Source: JANLQX01 sp031406385 (GTDB lineage Bacteria; Actinomycetota; Acidimicrobiia; Acidimicrobiales; JANYDT01). Taken from it: a stretch of 51,672 nt of DNA. Location: positions 1-51,672 of the forward strand of contig JANOHI010000142.1 of assembly GCA_031406385.1 (NCBI GenBank), read 5' to 3'. The position numbers and the translations under genes are program-made. Position 1 is the stretch's first letter. Every line of letters begins with the position of its first letter. The notes below the pieces were generated by a model. That model worked only from the letters and a program-made list of their open reading frames with translations, did not search any database and was not told the DNA's origin. This document shows positions 1-7,347 of this stretch, in pieces.

Positions 1-17
1 CGTCGAGCAGAAAGCCC

Positions 18-119
18 TTAGACAGGACCCGAGGTTGTTACGTTCGGCATTGCTGCCTCGAAGCCCTCGGCGAGCTCGACGTCGGTGACCTCAGGTGATT
101 CGTAGTCCTGTTCGTTCAT
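18..119 (-). CDS. RiPP-like precursor peptide C (33 aa)
   Basis: A 33-codon ORF, ATG to TAA, 29 bp after the stop of the HPr-kinase-like gene on the same strand, with a G-rich run directly before the ATG. The peptide is acidic and contains YESPEVTDVELAEGFEAA, and it ends in SGPV. It is clearly paralogous to the peptide at 1324-1419: both show P-x-[VI]-T-D-[VI]-E-L-x-E-G-[FI]-E-[AS]-A followed by a short Gly/Ser/Pro tail ending in PV. The Y-x-x-P motif recalls leader peptides recognised by PqqD-type domains. Seen: the ORF, the paralogy and the neighbours. Inferred: that it is a substrate of the adjacent PqqD/radical SAM/kinase set. The final product class is unknown. No Cys is present, so a thioether product is unlikely. 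Confidence 0.6.
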   Translation of the reverse strand: MNEQDYESPEVTDVELAEGFEAAMPNVTTSGPV

Positions 120-148
120 CCCCCCAGCCTACGTTTTCGTACTCAGCC

Positions 149-1108
149 TTACGACGCGGGGGCTCGTGACTGGTCCGATGGAGAACGTTGGAGCACGGTG
201 GCAAGGACCTTCGCAAGTGAGTCGTGGACCAGGTCCAGATCGTTCGGGAACCGGGCCACGAACGATCGGCCGGCGGTGATGCTAACGAGTGACGAGGCGA
301 GGTCTTGCCCAACGAATCCGGGCACATGGGTCATCCGATGACCCGAGATCGCCCGAACCGCGGCAGCTGTCGAACAGGGAACGATCGTGAGCTCGTCCGT
401 TCGCGTTCCCAGGATGACCACCGCGCGCACCGGTCGGACGGGTAGAGGTGCCGGGTCCTCGTCGAGGCCGACGACGACGCGCCGCAGCGTACCGTCGGGA
501 CCCGTAACCCGCCGTCGTGCGCCCGCCAAACCCGGGAAGCAGAGCCAGCCTCCGGTTTCGGCGGGGTTCGTGATCATCCGCACGCCGTCGTCGGACAGGA
601 CCCTATGCCCTAGTTCGAGCGCCGCGTTGGCGATCGTGGACTTGCCGGCCATCGACGGTCCGGCCAGCAGCACGGCGCCCATATGGTCACCGGAAGTCGG
701 CGATCGAACATCGATGGCACACGCGTGCAGTACCAACTCGCCGAACAGACCGAGCGCCTGGGGCACGACCGAGGAGAGCAGCACATGTTCCCAGTCGAGG
801 CGGTTCACGGAACGTTCCAGGCGATGGCTGACGGTGGCCGACGCGGGACCAGTCACCTCCACCACGGCATAGCCGAGCTGCGGGTAGGACAACGCCAGTT
901 GCGGTCCGAATGGTCCATCCCACGTGTGGCGGGCAGCAAGCTCATCGCCGGTGGATAGTGCCCCGTCGGGAACCGTGCATTCGCTCTCCTCGGATGCCGA
1001 GGTGAGCGTGAACGTGTGTGTCTCGTCACCGTTTGCGGGGAACGCCCGCGCCAGCGGGTCCTCGCCGATCAGCAGGACGCCATTGGACGCGCCAGTCCAC
1101 CGGTGCAC
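149..1108 (-). CDS. HPr kinase-related P-loop protein in RiPP-like cassette
   Basis: A 319-residue protein related to the C-terminal catalytic domain of HPr kinase/phosphorylase. The Walker A motif GPSMAGKS is at residues 150-157 and is followed by the LSDD pair at 172-175, as in HprK-type kinases. Relatives are common in PqqD-associated peptide-modification clusters (lasso peptides and others), where some phosphorylate a precursor side chain. It sits between precursor-like peptides: two upstream (1324-1419 and 1204-1310) and one downstream (18-119), all on the same strand, so they are probably co-transcribed. The start is GTG at 1108. No ATG or GTG lies close upstream in frame, and the Shine-Dalgarno is weak. 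Function as a peptide kinase is inferred from context. No HPr or PTS gene is visible. Confidence 0.75.
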   Translation of the reverse strand: MHRWTGASNGVLLIGEDPLARAFPANGDETHTFTLTSASEESECTVPDGALSTGDELAARHTWDGPFGPQLALSYPQLGYAVVEVTGPASATVSHRLERSVNRLDWEHVLLSSVVPQALGLFGELVLHACAIDVRSPTSGDHMGAVLLAGPSMAGKSTIANAALELGHRVLSDDGVRMITNPAETGGWLCFPGLAGARRRVTGPDGTLRRVVVGLDEDPAPLPVRPVRAVVILGTRTDELTIVPCSTAAAVRAISGHRMTHVPGFVGQDLASSLVSITAGRSFVARFPNDLDLVHDSLAKVLATVLQRSPSDQSRAPAS

Positions 1109-1203
1109 CTGGGGGAAAGGAATGCGTGCGGAGCTTCGACCCCAGCTACCGGAGTAGAGCCCCGGAGCGGTGTCTTGGCAACGGCTGGCATGTCTGGTGC
1201 CGC

Positions 1204-1310
1204 TCAGCCGGAGACGGCACCGCCCGGTGAGGCACTCTCGACACCCTCTCGAGCTCGATGTCGGTCAGGACGGGGGCGGTGTACCCATCAGTTGCGGCAA
1301 TGTCTGGCAT
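1204..1310 (-). pseudogene. RiPP-like precursor peptide A, frameshifted
   Basis: ATG at 1310 opens a frame containing GYTAPVLTDIEL, paralogous to the two other precursor peptides (Y/C-x-A-P-x-[LI]-T-D-I-E-L). Directly after the codons for IEL, one base is missing relative to the paralogue at 1324-1419 (GAACTCGATGAGG there, GAGCTCGAGAGG here). Restoring one base gives a 35-residue peptide that continues EGVESASPGG and stops at TGA 1204-1206. As given, the frame runs on through unrelated sequence to about 1146. It may be a true frameshift, a decaying duplicate or a sequencing error. A further sequence remnant of the same duplication unit (ACATGCCAG-C-TTGCC) lies at about 1175-1200, between this gene and the kinase. 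Confidence 0.55.
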
Positions 1311-1323
1311 GTCCTGGCTCCGC

Positions 1324-1419
1324 TTAGACGGGGCTTCCAGCGCCCGGTTTGGCACTTTCGATACCCTCATCGAGTTCGATGTCAGTGATCAGAGGGGCTT
1401 GACATTCGATCTCGTCCAT
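1324..1419 (-). CDS. RiPP-like precursor peptide B (31 aa)
   Basis: A 31-codon ORF, ATG to TAA, with GGGA 5-8 bases before the start. The leader-like part reads MDEIECQAPLITDIELDE and the C-terminus ends in AGSPV. It is homologous to the peptides at 18-119 and 1204-1310. The Tyr of the Y-x-x-P motif in those two is Cys here. It is the first gene of the leftward group B, A, kinase, C, and is only 13 bp from peptide A. The TACTGT hexamer 8 bases before the ATG could be the -10 of a short-leader promoter. Function as a precursor is inferred from size, paralogy and the surrounding PqqD, radical SAM and kinase genes. Confidence 0.6.
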   Translation of the reverse strand: MDEIECQAPLITDIELDEGIESAKPGAGSPV

Positions 1420-1535
1420 ATTTCCCGACAGTAGTCGGCCGCTTCGACACGTGAGATGGCGCACGGCGGCGGTGGTGGAGCACGTCGACGCAACGCGAAC
1501 GCCTCATCTCCGCGGTCTGGCCGTATCTTGGATAC

Positions 1536-1832
1536 GTGGATTCCGGGCCAGTGCTTCCGTCGGACTCGTTTTCCCGGTCGCCGATGGCGTCGGGATCGGC
1601 CGTTGACGGTGAATTTCTTGTGCTGCGGGCCGATACCGGTGCTGTCGTCACGCTGAATACCACCGGGGCGTTCCTGTGGGAGGCGACCGGCACGGCGACG
1701 ACGGTGGCCGAGCTGGCTCGAGCGCTGCGCCATCGTTTCGGAATCGATGAGGCCCGCAGCACGGCAGATGGCCTCGCCTTTGTCGGAGCAATGCTCCGCC
1801 GCGGGATGCTTGTCCGCGCGGCGGTCGGGTAG
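1536..1832 (+). CDS. PqqD family peptide-binding protein (RRE)
   Basis: A 98-residue protein of the PqqD family, the small winged-helix RiPP recognition element that binds precursor leaders and presents them to modifying enzymes. Recognisable features are FLVLRADTGAVVTLNTTGAF followed by LWE, and the C-terminal L-x-x-G-M-L segment. GTG 1536 is the first start; ATG 1584 would give a shorter protein. The gene faces opposite to the precursor/kinase group and converges with the radical SAM gene, its stop lying 12 bp from that gene's stop. It would bind the small acidic peptides encoded nearby; that partner assignment is inference. Confidence 0.8.
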   Translation: MDSGPVLPSDSFSRSPMASGSAVDGEFLVLRADTGAVVTLNTTGAFLWEATGTATTVAELARALRHRFGIDEARSTADGLAFVGAMLRRGMLVRAAVG

Positions 1833-1843
1833 CGGCTCCCAGC

Positions 1844-3331
1844 TCAGACCGCGGTCGCCGTCGCGTCGGCGGTGTCGTCGATAAGACGAACGAGCGCTCC
1901 TGCGGTCTCGAGACGCCGGACCGTTCGGAGGAGGTCTTCCACCAGCGTCTGTCGGATCGCCGTGGGGAATCGATCGCTGAGGTCATCGACAACCGCTTCC
2001 AGACGGCGTCCGTCGATCAGTTCGACCATGGCTGCCGCCGATGGATTGAGACGGTGCACGGTGTCTGAGCCGAGCACGCGTAAGGAAGCCGGCCGATCGG
2101 ACGAAATGATCCGGATCGGTCCGTGCACATAGCTTCGACGCAGCGCCCGAGCGGGTAGTGGCGTGCCGTCGTGACGCTCACTCGTTGCCTCACTCGGTTC
2201 CTCATTTGTCGTCTCATCCGCCGGCCGGGCCCGCTGCACACCGGCGGGGAGCCGACTGATTGCGACTGGCACCGGTGACCTTGGGTCGGGCGCAAGCACT
2301 GTTGGCGGACGGGGACTGTCAGCAATGGGGACGAGGGGATCGCGGTAGGGGATCATGTCGAGTTCGGCATCGAGATCGGGATCCCATGTGGCGCGGAGCC
2401 GCGTCCATGCCGCTTCGACCCCTTCGGTTGGGGCATGACCGAAGCTGACCCCACTGGTGGAGTCGGTTCGGATGAACCCGTCGCTCTGCACGAGGAACGC
2501 ACGCGGCGGAATACGTTGCGGTCGGTGGCGGGCCCGCCGCCCCGCCTCCGAACTCCCGACAACGACGACGGCCATATCGGGGTGGGTCGCACGGAACCGT
2601 TCGGCCATGTGGTCGACGCTCGATCGTTCGACGTGCCACTCGCCGGCATCGGAACCCCGTGTCGCCGCGCCGGTCTCGATAGCGATCGCGAGCCGTACCC
2701 CGGGAACCCCGTACGCGTGAAGCTCCTGGAGAAGCGACGGCACAGCGTCGATGTTGGCCGGGGTTACGACGGAGACGACGCGGAGCGGGACGCCGGCAGC
2801 TAGCAGATGATCGATCGCGCGCACGGCTCGGTCCCACGATCCCCGTACCCCTCGGGCGGCGTCGTGAGCGGCGGCCGTGTGCCCGTCGAGTGAAAGATTC
2901 ACCCGTACACCGCGAATCGTCGACAGTTCCGCGGCAAGGTCGGCATCGACGAACCAGCCGTTCGTGTTGATGATCACGTTGATGTTGGCGTCGGTCAGAC
3001 GCCGGAGGATCGCCAGCGCCAGAGGCTTGCGAAGGAACGGCTCGCCCCCGGTCACCACCGCCTCCATGACACCGAGCGAGATGCATTGCTCGGCGATGTC
3101 GAGCCAACCTTCGTCGGTGATTTCGTCCTCACCGACACGGGTGCGATATGGCGAATCGGTGTAGCAGAACGAGCACAGCAGATTGCAGCGTCCGGTGATC
3201 TCCAACTTGGCACCGACCGGGATCAGCGGAATCGCTGGCCGACCGGCGGATGGGCGGAGCCGGCGACGGAGCGCATCCTCGACCGGCCCGGGCACCAGGC
3301 GGCGGGCGGTGCTGGGTATCGCAGTTCGCAC
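1844..3331 (-). CDS. Radical SAM protein with C-terminal PqqD domain
   Basis: A radical SAM enzyme. The CxxxCxxC motif in GRCNLLCSFCYTD is at residues 49-56 counted from GTG 3331, and VVTGGEPF is the glycine-rich SAM-binding segment. After the TIM-barrel part comes a region where SPASM/twitch domains normally hold auxiliary Fe-S clusters, but it has no cysteines. A low-complexity linker follows, then a PqqD-like domain over roughly the last 85 residues (LGSDTVHRLNPSAAAMVEL). The frame is open to 3547, but the upstream part is arginine-rich and crosses two strong hairpins. GTG 3331 has CATACT 7 bases upstream and is my preferred, probably leaderless, start (495 aa). It likely modifies the precursor-like peptides at 18-1419; the chemistry is unknown. 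Confidence 0.82.
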   Translation of the reverse strand: MRTAIPSTARRLVPGPVEDALRRRLRPSAGRPAIPLIPVGAKLEITGRCNLLCSFCYTDSPYRTRVGEDEITDEGWLDIAEQCISLGVMEAVVTGGEPFLRKPLALAILRRLTDANINVIINTNGWFVDADLAAELSTIRGVRVNLSLDGHTAAAHDAARGVRGSWDRAVRAIDHLLAAGVPLRVVSVVTPANIDAVPSLLQELHAYGVPGVRLAIAIETGAATRGSDAGEWHVERSSVDHMAERFRATHPDMAVVVVGSSEAGRRARHRPQRIPPRAFLVQSDGFIRTDSTSGVSFGHAPTEGVEAAWTRLRATWDPDLDAELDMIPYRDPLVPIADSPRPPTVLAPDPRSPVPVAISRLPAGVQRARPADETTNEEPSEATSERHDGTPLPARALRRSYVHGPIRIISSDRPASLRVLGSDTVHRLNPSAAAMVELIDGRRLEAVVDDLSDRFPTAIRQTLVEDLLRTVRRLETAGALVRLIDDTADATATAV

Positions 3332-3338
3332 GCCATTC

Positions 3339-3344
3339 AGTATG
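3339..3344 (-). promoter_or_regulatory. Putative -10 box, leaderless start of radical SAM gene
   Basis: CATACT on the minus strand lies 7 bases before GTG 3331. It matches the -10 consensus at four of six positions and would place the transcription start at the start codon. No clear -35 is seen. Confidence 0.3.
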
Positions 3345-3377
3345 GGCGATGCATGTGGGAAGAGCGGTAACGAAACA

Positions 3378-3450
3378 GGGCCCGGTGCCTCGCGGCGACC
3401 GGGCCCCGGAAGTTCGGGTGGCCGGAGAACTCGGCGGTAGTTCTCCGGCC
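3378..3450. terminator. Two adjacent strong stem-loops
   Basis: The first is a perfect 9-bp stem GGGCCCGGT/ACCGGGCCC (3378-3386 with 3398-3406). The second is a perfect 12-bp stem GGCCGGAGAACT/AGTTCTCCGGCC (3420-3431 with 3439-3450, 7-nt loop). They lie between the stop of the Fe-S protein gene and the start of the radical SAM gene, both leftward. No T-tract follows on either strand, so intrinsic termination is only probable. Confidence 0.55.
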
Positions 3451-3642
3451 GACGCTTTCGCGCCCTTCCCGACCGAAGTCGAGGCGCACATCCTCGGCGG
3501 AAGGATGCGCAGTGCGGATGATATACCTCTCGGGGAGGGAAGTCCAAGTTTCAAGTACCGCGTCGGCCCTGCGGCCGGGGTATTGGCTCGGCCGTTGGTA
3601 TTGGGTGGGCCGTTGCTGGCGGTGGGTGCTCTGCCGTTGGTG

Positions 3643-4842
3643 TCAGGCGGGTGTTGGCTCGACCTTCGGTTTGGGCGGTGGAATGCCACGCCGAGGCGAC
3701 GTGAAGTTCACCGTCTGCGGCCACCGACGACGGCTCACGATTGAAAGCTTGCGCATCAGTTCGATCGCTCCCGGATCGTCATCGCCCGGCCGCCCTTCGA
3801 TGACACCGGCTTCGAGCATCTCGATCATGAGCTTGCGGCCGAGTTCGGTGCGAACGATCGTCAGGGTCCAGTCATTGAAAGCGCCGATGCCTCCCGTGGA
3901 GATGTCGGCGTGCTCGGCGGCGAAGTCAGGGCATGTCATGCAGCCTGAGCGCGTCCACGCATGACACTCCTTGAGGTTGACCTCGTGGTAGCTGCCATCC
4001 TTCATCCAGATCTGGAACACGCCCTTGATGTTCATCTTCACCATGTCTTGCTTCTTGAGGCCGTACTTCGCCTCGAAGAGCTCCTCGAAGATGGCGTCGT
4101 CGAAGGTCTTCGAACACAGCAGACCGATGTTGAGCGCAAACTTTTTCGTGATTTTCCCGGCCTTGCGCGCACCCATGACGGGGGGCACCGAGCTCATGCA
4201 GCTCATACCCACCAGCGCAACCTTCTCAAGCCCCATCGCAAGCGCCTGGGGGTAGGCCATGGTGTTCGCAGAGTAGGTGTAGCGGCTGCCGGCCGCCGCG
4301 ATGACCTCCTCCCTTGTGCGCGCGACACCGGGAATCGCTTTCCAGGTGGACCCGTCACCCTCGAGATAGCTGACAAGGGCCCCGTCGATGTAGCCGCGCT
4401 CCAGCGCGAAGATCAACATGGCGCTGACAAGGCCGCCGTCCTGGCCCTTGTCGAGCACGTATTTCTCCGTGGCCCGGGCCAGGATGATGTCCTTCGAGAC
4501 GCCCTCCACCTCCGCATCGGCCCGGTCACGCTTGAAGAGGAAGCCATCCACCTCGGTCTCCCAGGACCGGAAACGTGGGCATGCGCGGGTGCAGCTCGTG
4601 CAGCCACGGTCGCCGTGACCACATCCGCCGGGGCCGTCTTCGGCCTCGAGGTGGAACGGTCGGTACACACCGTTCGTGTCGTCGTAGCTCAGGACGTCGT
4701 GGGGGCAGGCGATCACGCAGCCGGCACAGCCGGTACACAAGCCCGAGGTGATGACCTCGTCCCAGAGGTGGGCCCAATGGGCCTTGTCGGGTCGGGCTTT
4801 GGCAGTGGGCGGTGCGTCGGTGGGAGCTTCCAGGAGCGACAT
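3643..4842 (-). CDS. Coenzyme F420 hydrogenase/dehydrogenase beta subunit-like Fe-S protein
   Basis: A 399-residue member of the FrhB/FdhB family, flavin and Fe-S proteins that pass electrons between F420 or ferredoxin and a partner. Two ferredoxin-type 4Fe-4S motifs lie at the N-terminus: C36-x2-C39-x2-C42-x3-C46-P, and C74-x6-C81-x2-C84-x3-C88-P. The FrhB core follows, with GQDGGLVSAMLIFALERG, then GLLCSKTFDD and a further cysteine group in SGCMTCPDFAAEHADIS. ATG 4842 is chosen: the longer frame to 4986 only translates an intergenic repeat, and TAGAGT lies 7 bases before this ATG. No hydrogenase or formate dehydrogenase partner is adjacent, so the substrate cannot be named. Confidence 0.85.
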   Translation of the reverse strand: MSLLEAPTDAPPTAKARPDKAHWAHLWDEVITSGLCTGCAGCVIACPHDVLSYDDTNGVYRPFHLEAEDGPGGCGHGDRGCTSCTRACPRFRSWETEVDGFLFKRDRADAEVEGVSKDIILARATEKYVLDKGQDGGLVSAMLIFALERGYIDGALVSYLEGDGSTWKAIPGVARTREEVIAAAGSRYTYSANTMAYPQALAMGLEKVALVGMSCMSSVPPVMGARKAGKITKKFALNIGLLCSKTFDDAIFEELFEAKYGLKKQDMVKMNIKGVFQIWMKDGSYHEVNLKECHAWTRSGCMTCPDFAAEHADISTGGIGAFNDWTLTIVRTELGRKLMIEMLEAGVIEGRPGDDDPGAIELMRKLSIVSRRRWPQTVNFTSPRRGIPPPKPKVEPTPA

Positions 4843-4849
4843 GGCATCG

Positions 4850-4855
4850 ACTCTA
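4850..4855 (-). promoter_or_regulatory. Putative -10 box for FrhB-like gene
   Basis: TAGAGT on the minus strand, 7 bases before ATG 4842, has the TAnnnT pattern. It predicts a leaderless transcript. No convincing -35 was seen. Confidence 0.35.
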
Positions 4856-4928
4856 CGGGCGGCGCCGGGTCCTACGACAACCAGTGGCAACGCGGGCGCG
4901 GGCGGACCGGTCGCGTTGAGCGTCTGGT

Positions 4929-4998
4929 GGGGCAAAACACCTCCGAGCGGCGTTGGGAGGTGTTTTACCCCCATATGTTGGGGCAACCTCTCTCCCAG
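4929..4998 (+). repeat. Dispersed double-hairpin intergenic element, copy 1
   Basis: A ~70-bp element between the tadG stop and the FrhB-like start. Hairpin one is an 11-bp stem, AAAACACCTCC (4934-4944) with GGAGGTGTTTT (4956-4966). Hairpin two is CCCC/GGGG around ATATG. It ends in GGCAACCTCTCTCCCAGCG. Near-identical elements lie at 17030-17095 (inverted) and 20758-20826. The T-rich 3' arm makes it a good bidirectional terminator. Confidence 0.8.
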
Positions 4999-5014
4999 CG
5001 CGGTGGGCCGCTTG

Positions 5015-7345
5015 TTACTCGTCGAGGACCAGGTGGACCGGTTCGCCGAGGAGTTCGACGGTCCAGGTGGAGCGGTCGGTCATCGGCTTGTAGTTACCGG
5101 ACCCGTCCTTGGAGGGGATGTACTTGATCTTCCACCAACCCCCGTTGGGCAGCGTGGCGAGCTCGACGCACGTTGCCACGATCGTCGGGTCGCAGCCGTA
5201 GGTGCTCGGCACATTGACCTTGATGTTGACCATGCGGTCGTTGAACTTGCCGCGCGTTGCGTCGTACGGCCCGTTTCGGCTGTCGAAGATCTCCTGCGGA
5301 ACAGCTGATGCGCAGATCGCCGGTGGCGTCAGGTTGTTGGTCTCGATGCCGTTGCGGTCACCGGCGATCGGGAGCGAGAACACGTCGGGCTGGCCCTTGT
5401 TGTCGCACACGTCGCCCAGTGCCTTGCCGCTGTCTTTCAACGCCTTCGTCGGGTCGGTGTACTGGTTGATGCCCGTCTGCCCGACCGCCCAGGTGATCTT
5501 CTGCGTGCAGTAGTCAAGGACGACGGAGGTGTCAGGATTCACCCACGTCCCGTAGTCACATGTCTCCAGGCCCGACTTCGGCCGGAGCACCTGGAGGCTG
5601 CTGCCGCCCTCTCCCGCGTCCCACAGACGAACCATCACGGTCTTGCCGCGGTAGATCGAGGCGGGAGAAAGCTTGGCGAGATAGAACTCTTTGATCGCCG
5701 GGGCGGTGGCGAACACGCTCATCGACGAGTCGCCCGACACCGATGCACAGGCGAGAACTGGAACGGCGCTGCACGCTTGCCAGTTCGACGACGCCGGAAC
5801 ATCGAAGAAGCTGCGAAGGGCGAAGGAGTTCGAGCCGAAGCTGTCGACCGAGGTGAGGGTGCGGACGTTGATGCGGAAGCGCCCGCGCTGGGCGAGGGCA
5901 CCCGACGACACACGGGCGATCGTGACCCAACGTCCCGCCGCCGTTGCGCACTGCGGGTCGGGATTCACGTCCTCGCTGTCGACGGCACCGGCGTATGTCG
6001 GCGGGGTGTCATACGCGACGACGCACGAGCCGTAGTCCTGCTCGGCGATCTTCACCGGATCATCGTCGGAGTAGTCGAGCGGCGTGAGGTCGGGCCCGTA
6101 GAGCGAGAAGCGGGTGGTGACTCGCACGGTGTCGGGCCGGGGGTTGCCGGCTCCGGTGTCGACGATGCAGCCGGCGGGCGTGGCGCCTGCGCACGGGGTT
6201 GGCTGCGGCGGGAGGTCGTCAGGGATCCCGTAGAGGTCGGGGTTGGCTGCGGTCGGTGCCGAATCGGTCAGCCACGACTCGATCGACTTCGGGTTGAACA
6301 CCGGGTCGTAGACCTGGATGACCAGTTCCTTGCCCGCTGTGCTGGCGTCGTTCGCGAACTGCTGGTCGGGTCCGTCGCAGGGTGGCGGGGGAGGACTCGT
6401 CGGGTCCACCGAGTTCCGGCATGGCACGTCGACGATGTAGTTGTAGCCCTCCGGACTCCAGTCACGATTGAGTGAGAGAGCCGGGAAGTGGCCGGCCGAC
6501 AGGGCGTTGCGGTCGTCACGTGCCTTGCCGACGTGGTCTCGAAGTCGGGCCAGGTAGCTGGACTGGTCCTCGATGGCCGTCGGCTTGTTCAATGCGACCG
6601 GTTCGAGGGGGAAGGGAGCACGGGCCGGGTCGCTCTCGCTCTTGTTGTAGTCGCAGACCATGGCGTTGTTGCGGGCAGCGTCCGCTGTCGCGTCGAACCG
6701 TCCTCGCCGGACGCCGGTTCCGTCATAGCGGGAGGCGATCTGATCGCCGGCCTCTTTCGGCGCGCACGGACCGGAGATGGCTAGCCAGAAGCCCTGAGCC
6801 GGTCCGGAGTCGGCCAGCGTGCCGGTGCCGATGGCGTTCTCCTTGGACCCGAGGGGGATGTTCGACACGTACTCGGCCACCGAGGTCTTCTGGATCTTCC
6901 AGTTCTTCAGCAGCGTGGTGCCGAAGAACAGCGGCGTCGAGTTGTCGACGATTGTTACCCGAAGGCGCTTGTTGGTGTCGGGGGGTGGGGCGACGGTGAT
7001 GCTCACGCCCTTCACGCCGTTCTGGTATCCGTTGCGCTTGGCGATGTCGACGGCGAGGCGCTGGGCGTCAACGGTGCGCGGCATGCGGGTCACGCCGGCG
7101 AGTGCGGCAGCATCGGCCGTGCGCTGGACCTGCACGCTCTTGAAGAAGAACATGCTGACGTCGACGACGAAGGCGACACACATGATGAGCAGTGGGAACA
7201 TCAGGGCGGTGATGACCATCACGATGCCCGATTCGGGGTTTCGTCGCGGTCGTCGACGGCTGCACATGGACTGGTCATCGACATGTTCGCCCGCCGGGTT
7301 GAACGACGGGCCCGGCTGTGACGGAGTCGGTGTGGTTCGGTGCAT
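5015..7345 (-). CDS. TadG-like Tad domain protein
   Basis: A 776-residue protein with an N-terminal Tad/TadG segment: ESG at about 38-40, then one hydrophobic helix (about 41-63), then VQVQRTADAAALAGVTRMP, typical of TadG, where pseudopilin-like proteins are anchored in the membrane and exposed outside. The rest is a large extracellular region without a domain I can name. It has several paired cysteines and one VRLWDAGEGG segment, as in wall-exposed beta-rich proteins. ATG 7345 lies 2 bp after the stop of the TadE gene; ATG 7267 is an alternative start. It is the last gene of a three-gene leftward operon with two TadE-like proteins. The Tad ATPase, platform and prepilin peptidase genes are not in the window. 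Confidence 0.75.
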   Translation of the reverse strand: MHRTTPTPSQPGPSFNPAGEHVDDQSMCSRRRPRRNPESGIVMVITALMFPLLIMCVAFVVDVSMFFFKSVQVQRTADAAALAGVTRMPRTVDAQRLAVDIAKRNGYQNGVKGVSITVAPPPDTNKRLRVTIVDNSTPLFFGTTLLKNWKIQKTSVAEYVSNIPLGSKENAIGTGTLADSGPAQGFWLAISGPCAPKEAGDQIASRYDGTGVRRGRFDATADAARNNAMVCDYNKSESDPARAPFPLEPVALNKPTAIEDQSSYLARLRDHVGKARDDRNALSAGHFPALSLNRDWSPEGYNYIVDVPCRNSVDPTSPPPPPCDGPDQQFANDASTAGKELVIQVYDPVFNPKSIESWLTDSAPTAANPDLYGIPDDLPPQPTPCAGATPAGCIVDTGAGNPRPDTVRVTTRFSLYGPDLTPLDYSDDDPVKIAEQDYGSCVVAYDTPPTYAGAVDSEDVNPDPQCATAAGRWVTIARVSSGALAQRGRFRINVRTLTSVDSFGSNSFALRSFFDVPASSNWQACSAVPVLACASVSGDSSMSVFATAPAIKEFYLAKLSPASIYRGKTVMVRLWDAGEGGSSLQVLRPKSGLETCDYGTWVNPDTSVVLDYCTQKITWAVGQTGINQYTDPTKALKDSGKALGDVCDNKGQPDVFSLPIAGDRNGIETNNLTPPAICASAVPQEIFDSRNGPYDATRGKFNDRMVNIKVNVPSTYGCDPTIVATCVELATLPNGGWWKIKYIPSKDGSGNYKPMTDRSTWTVELLGEPVHLVLDE

Positions 7346-7347
7346 CG

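Noticed and set aside
1109..1191. A fourth precursor-like ORF (ATG 1191)
   Set aside because: The ATGCCAG start region resembles the spacer between peptides B and A, but the translation lacks the P-x-x-T-D-x-E-L motif; treated as a duplication remnant.
1146..1370. 74-aa minus-strand ORF covering peptide A
   Set aside because: It is the frameshifted reading of peptide A joined to upstream untranslated bases; only residues near GYTAPVLTDIEL are meaningful.
18..1419. Lasso peptide cluster
   Set aside because: The leader-like Y-x-x-P and a PqqD protein fit, but there is no B2 protease or asparagine-synthetase-like cyclase in view and the possible core is too short. It remains possible if those genes lie left of base 1.
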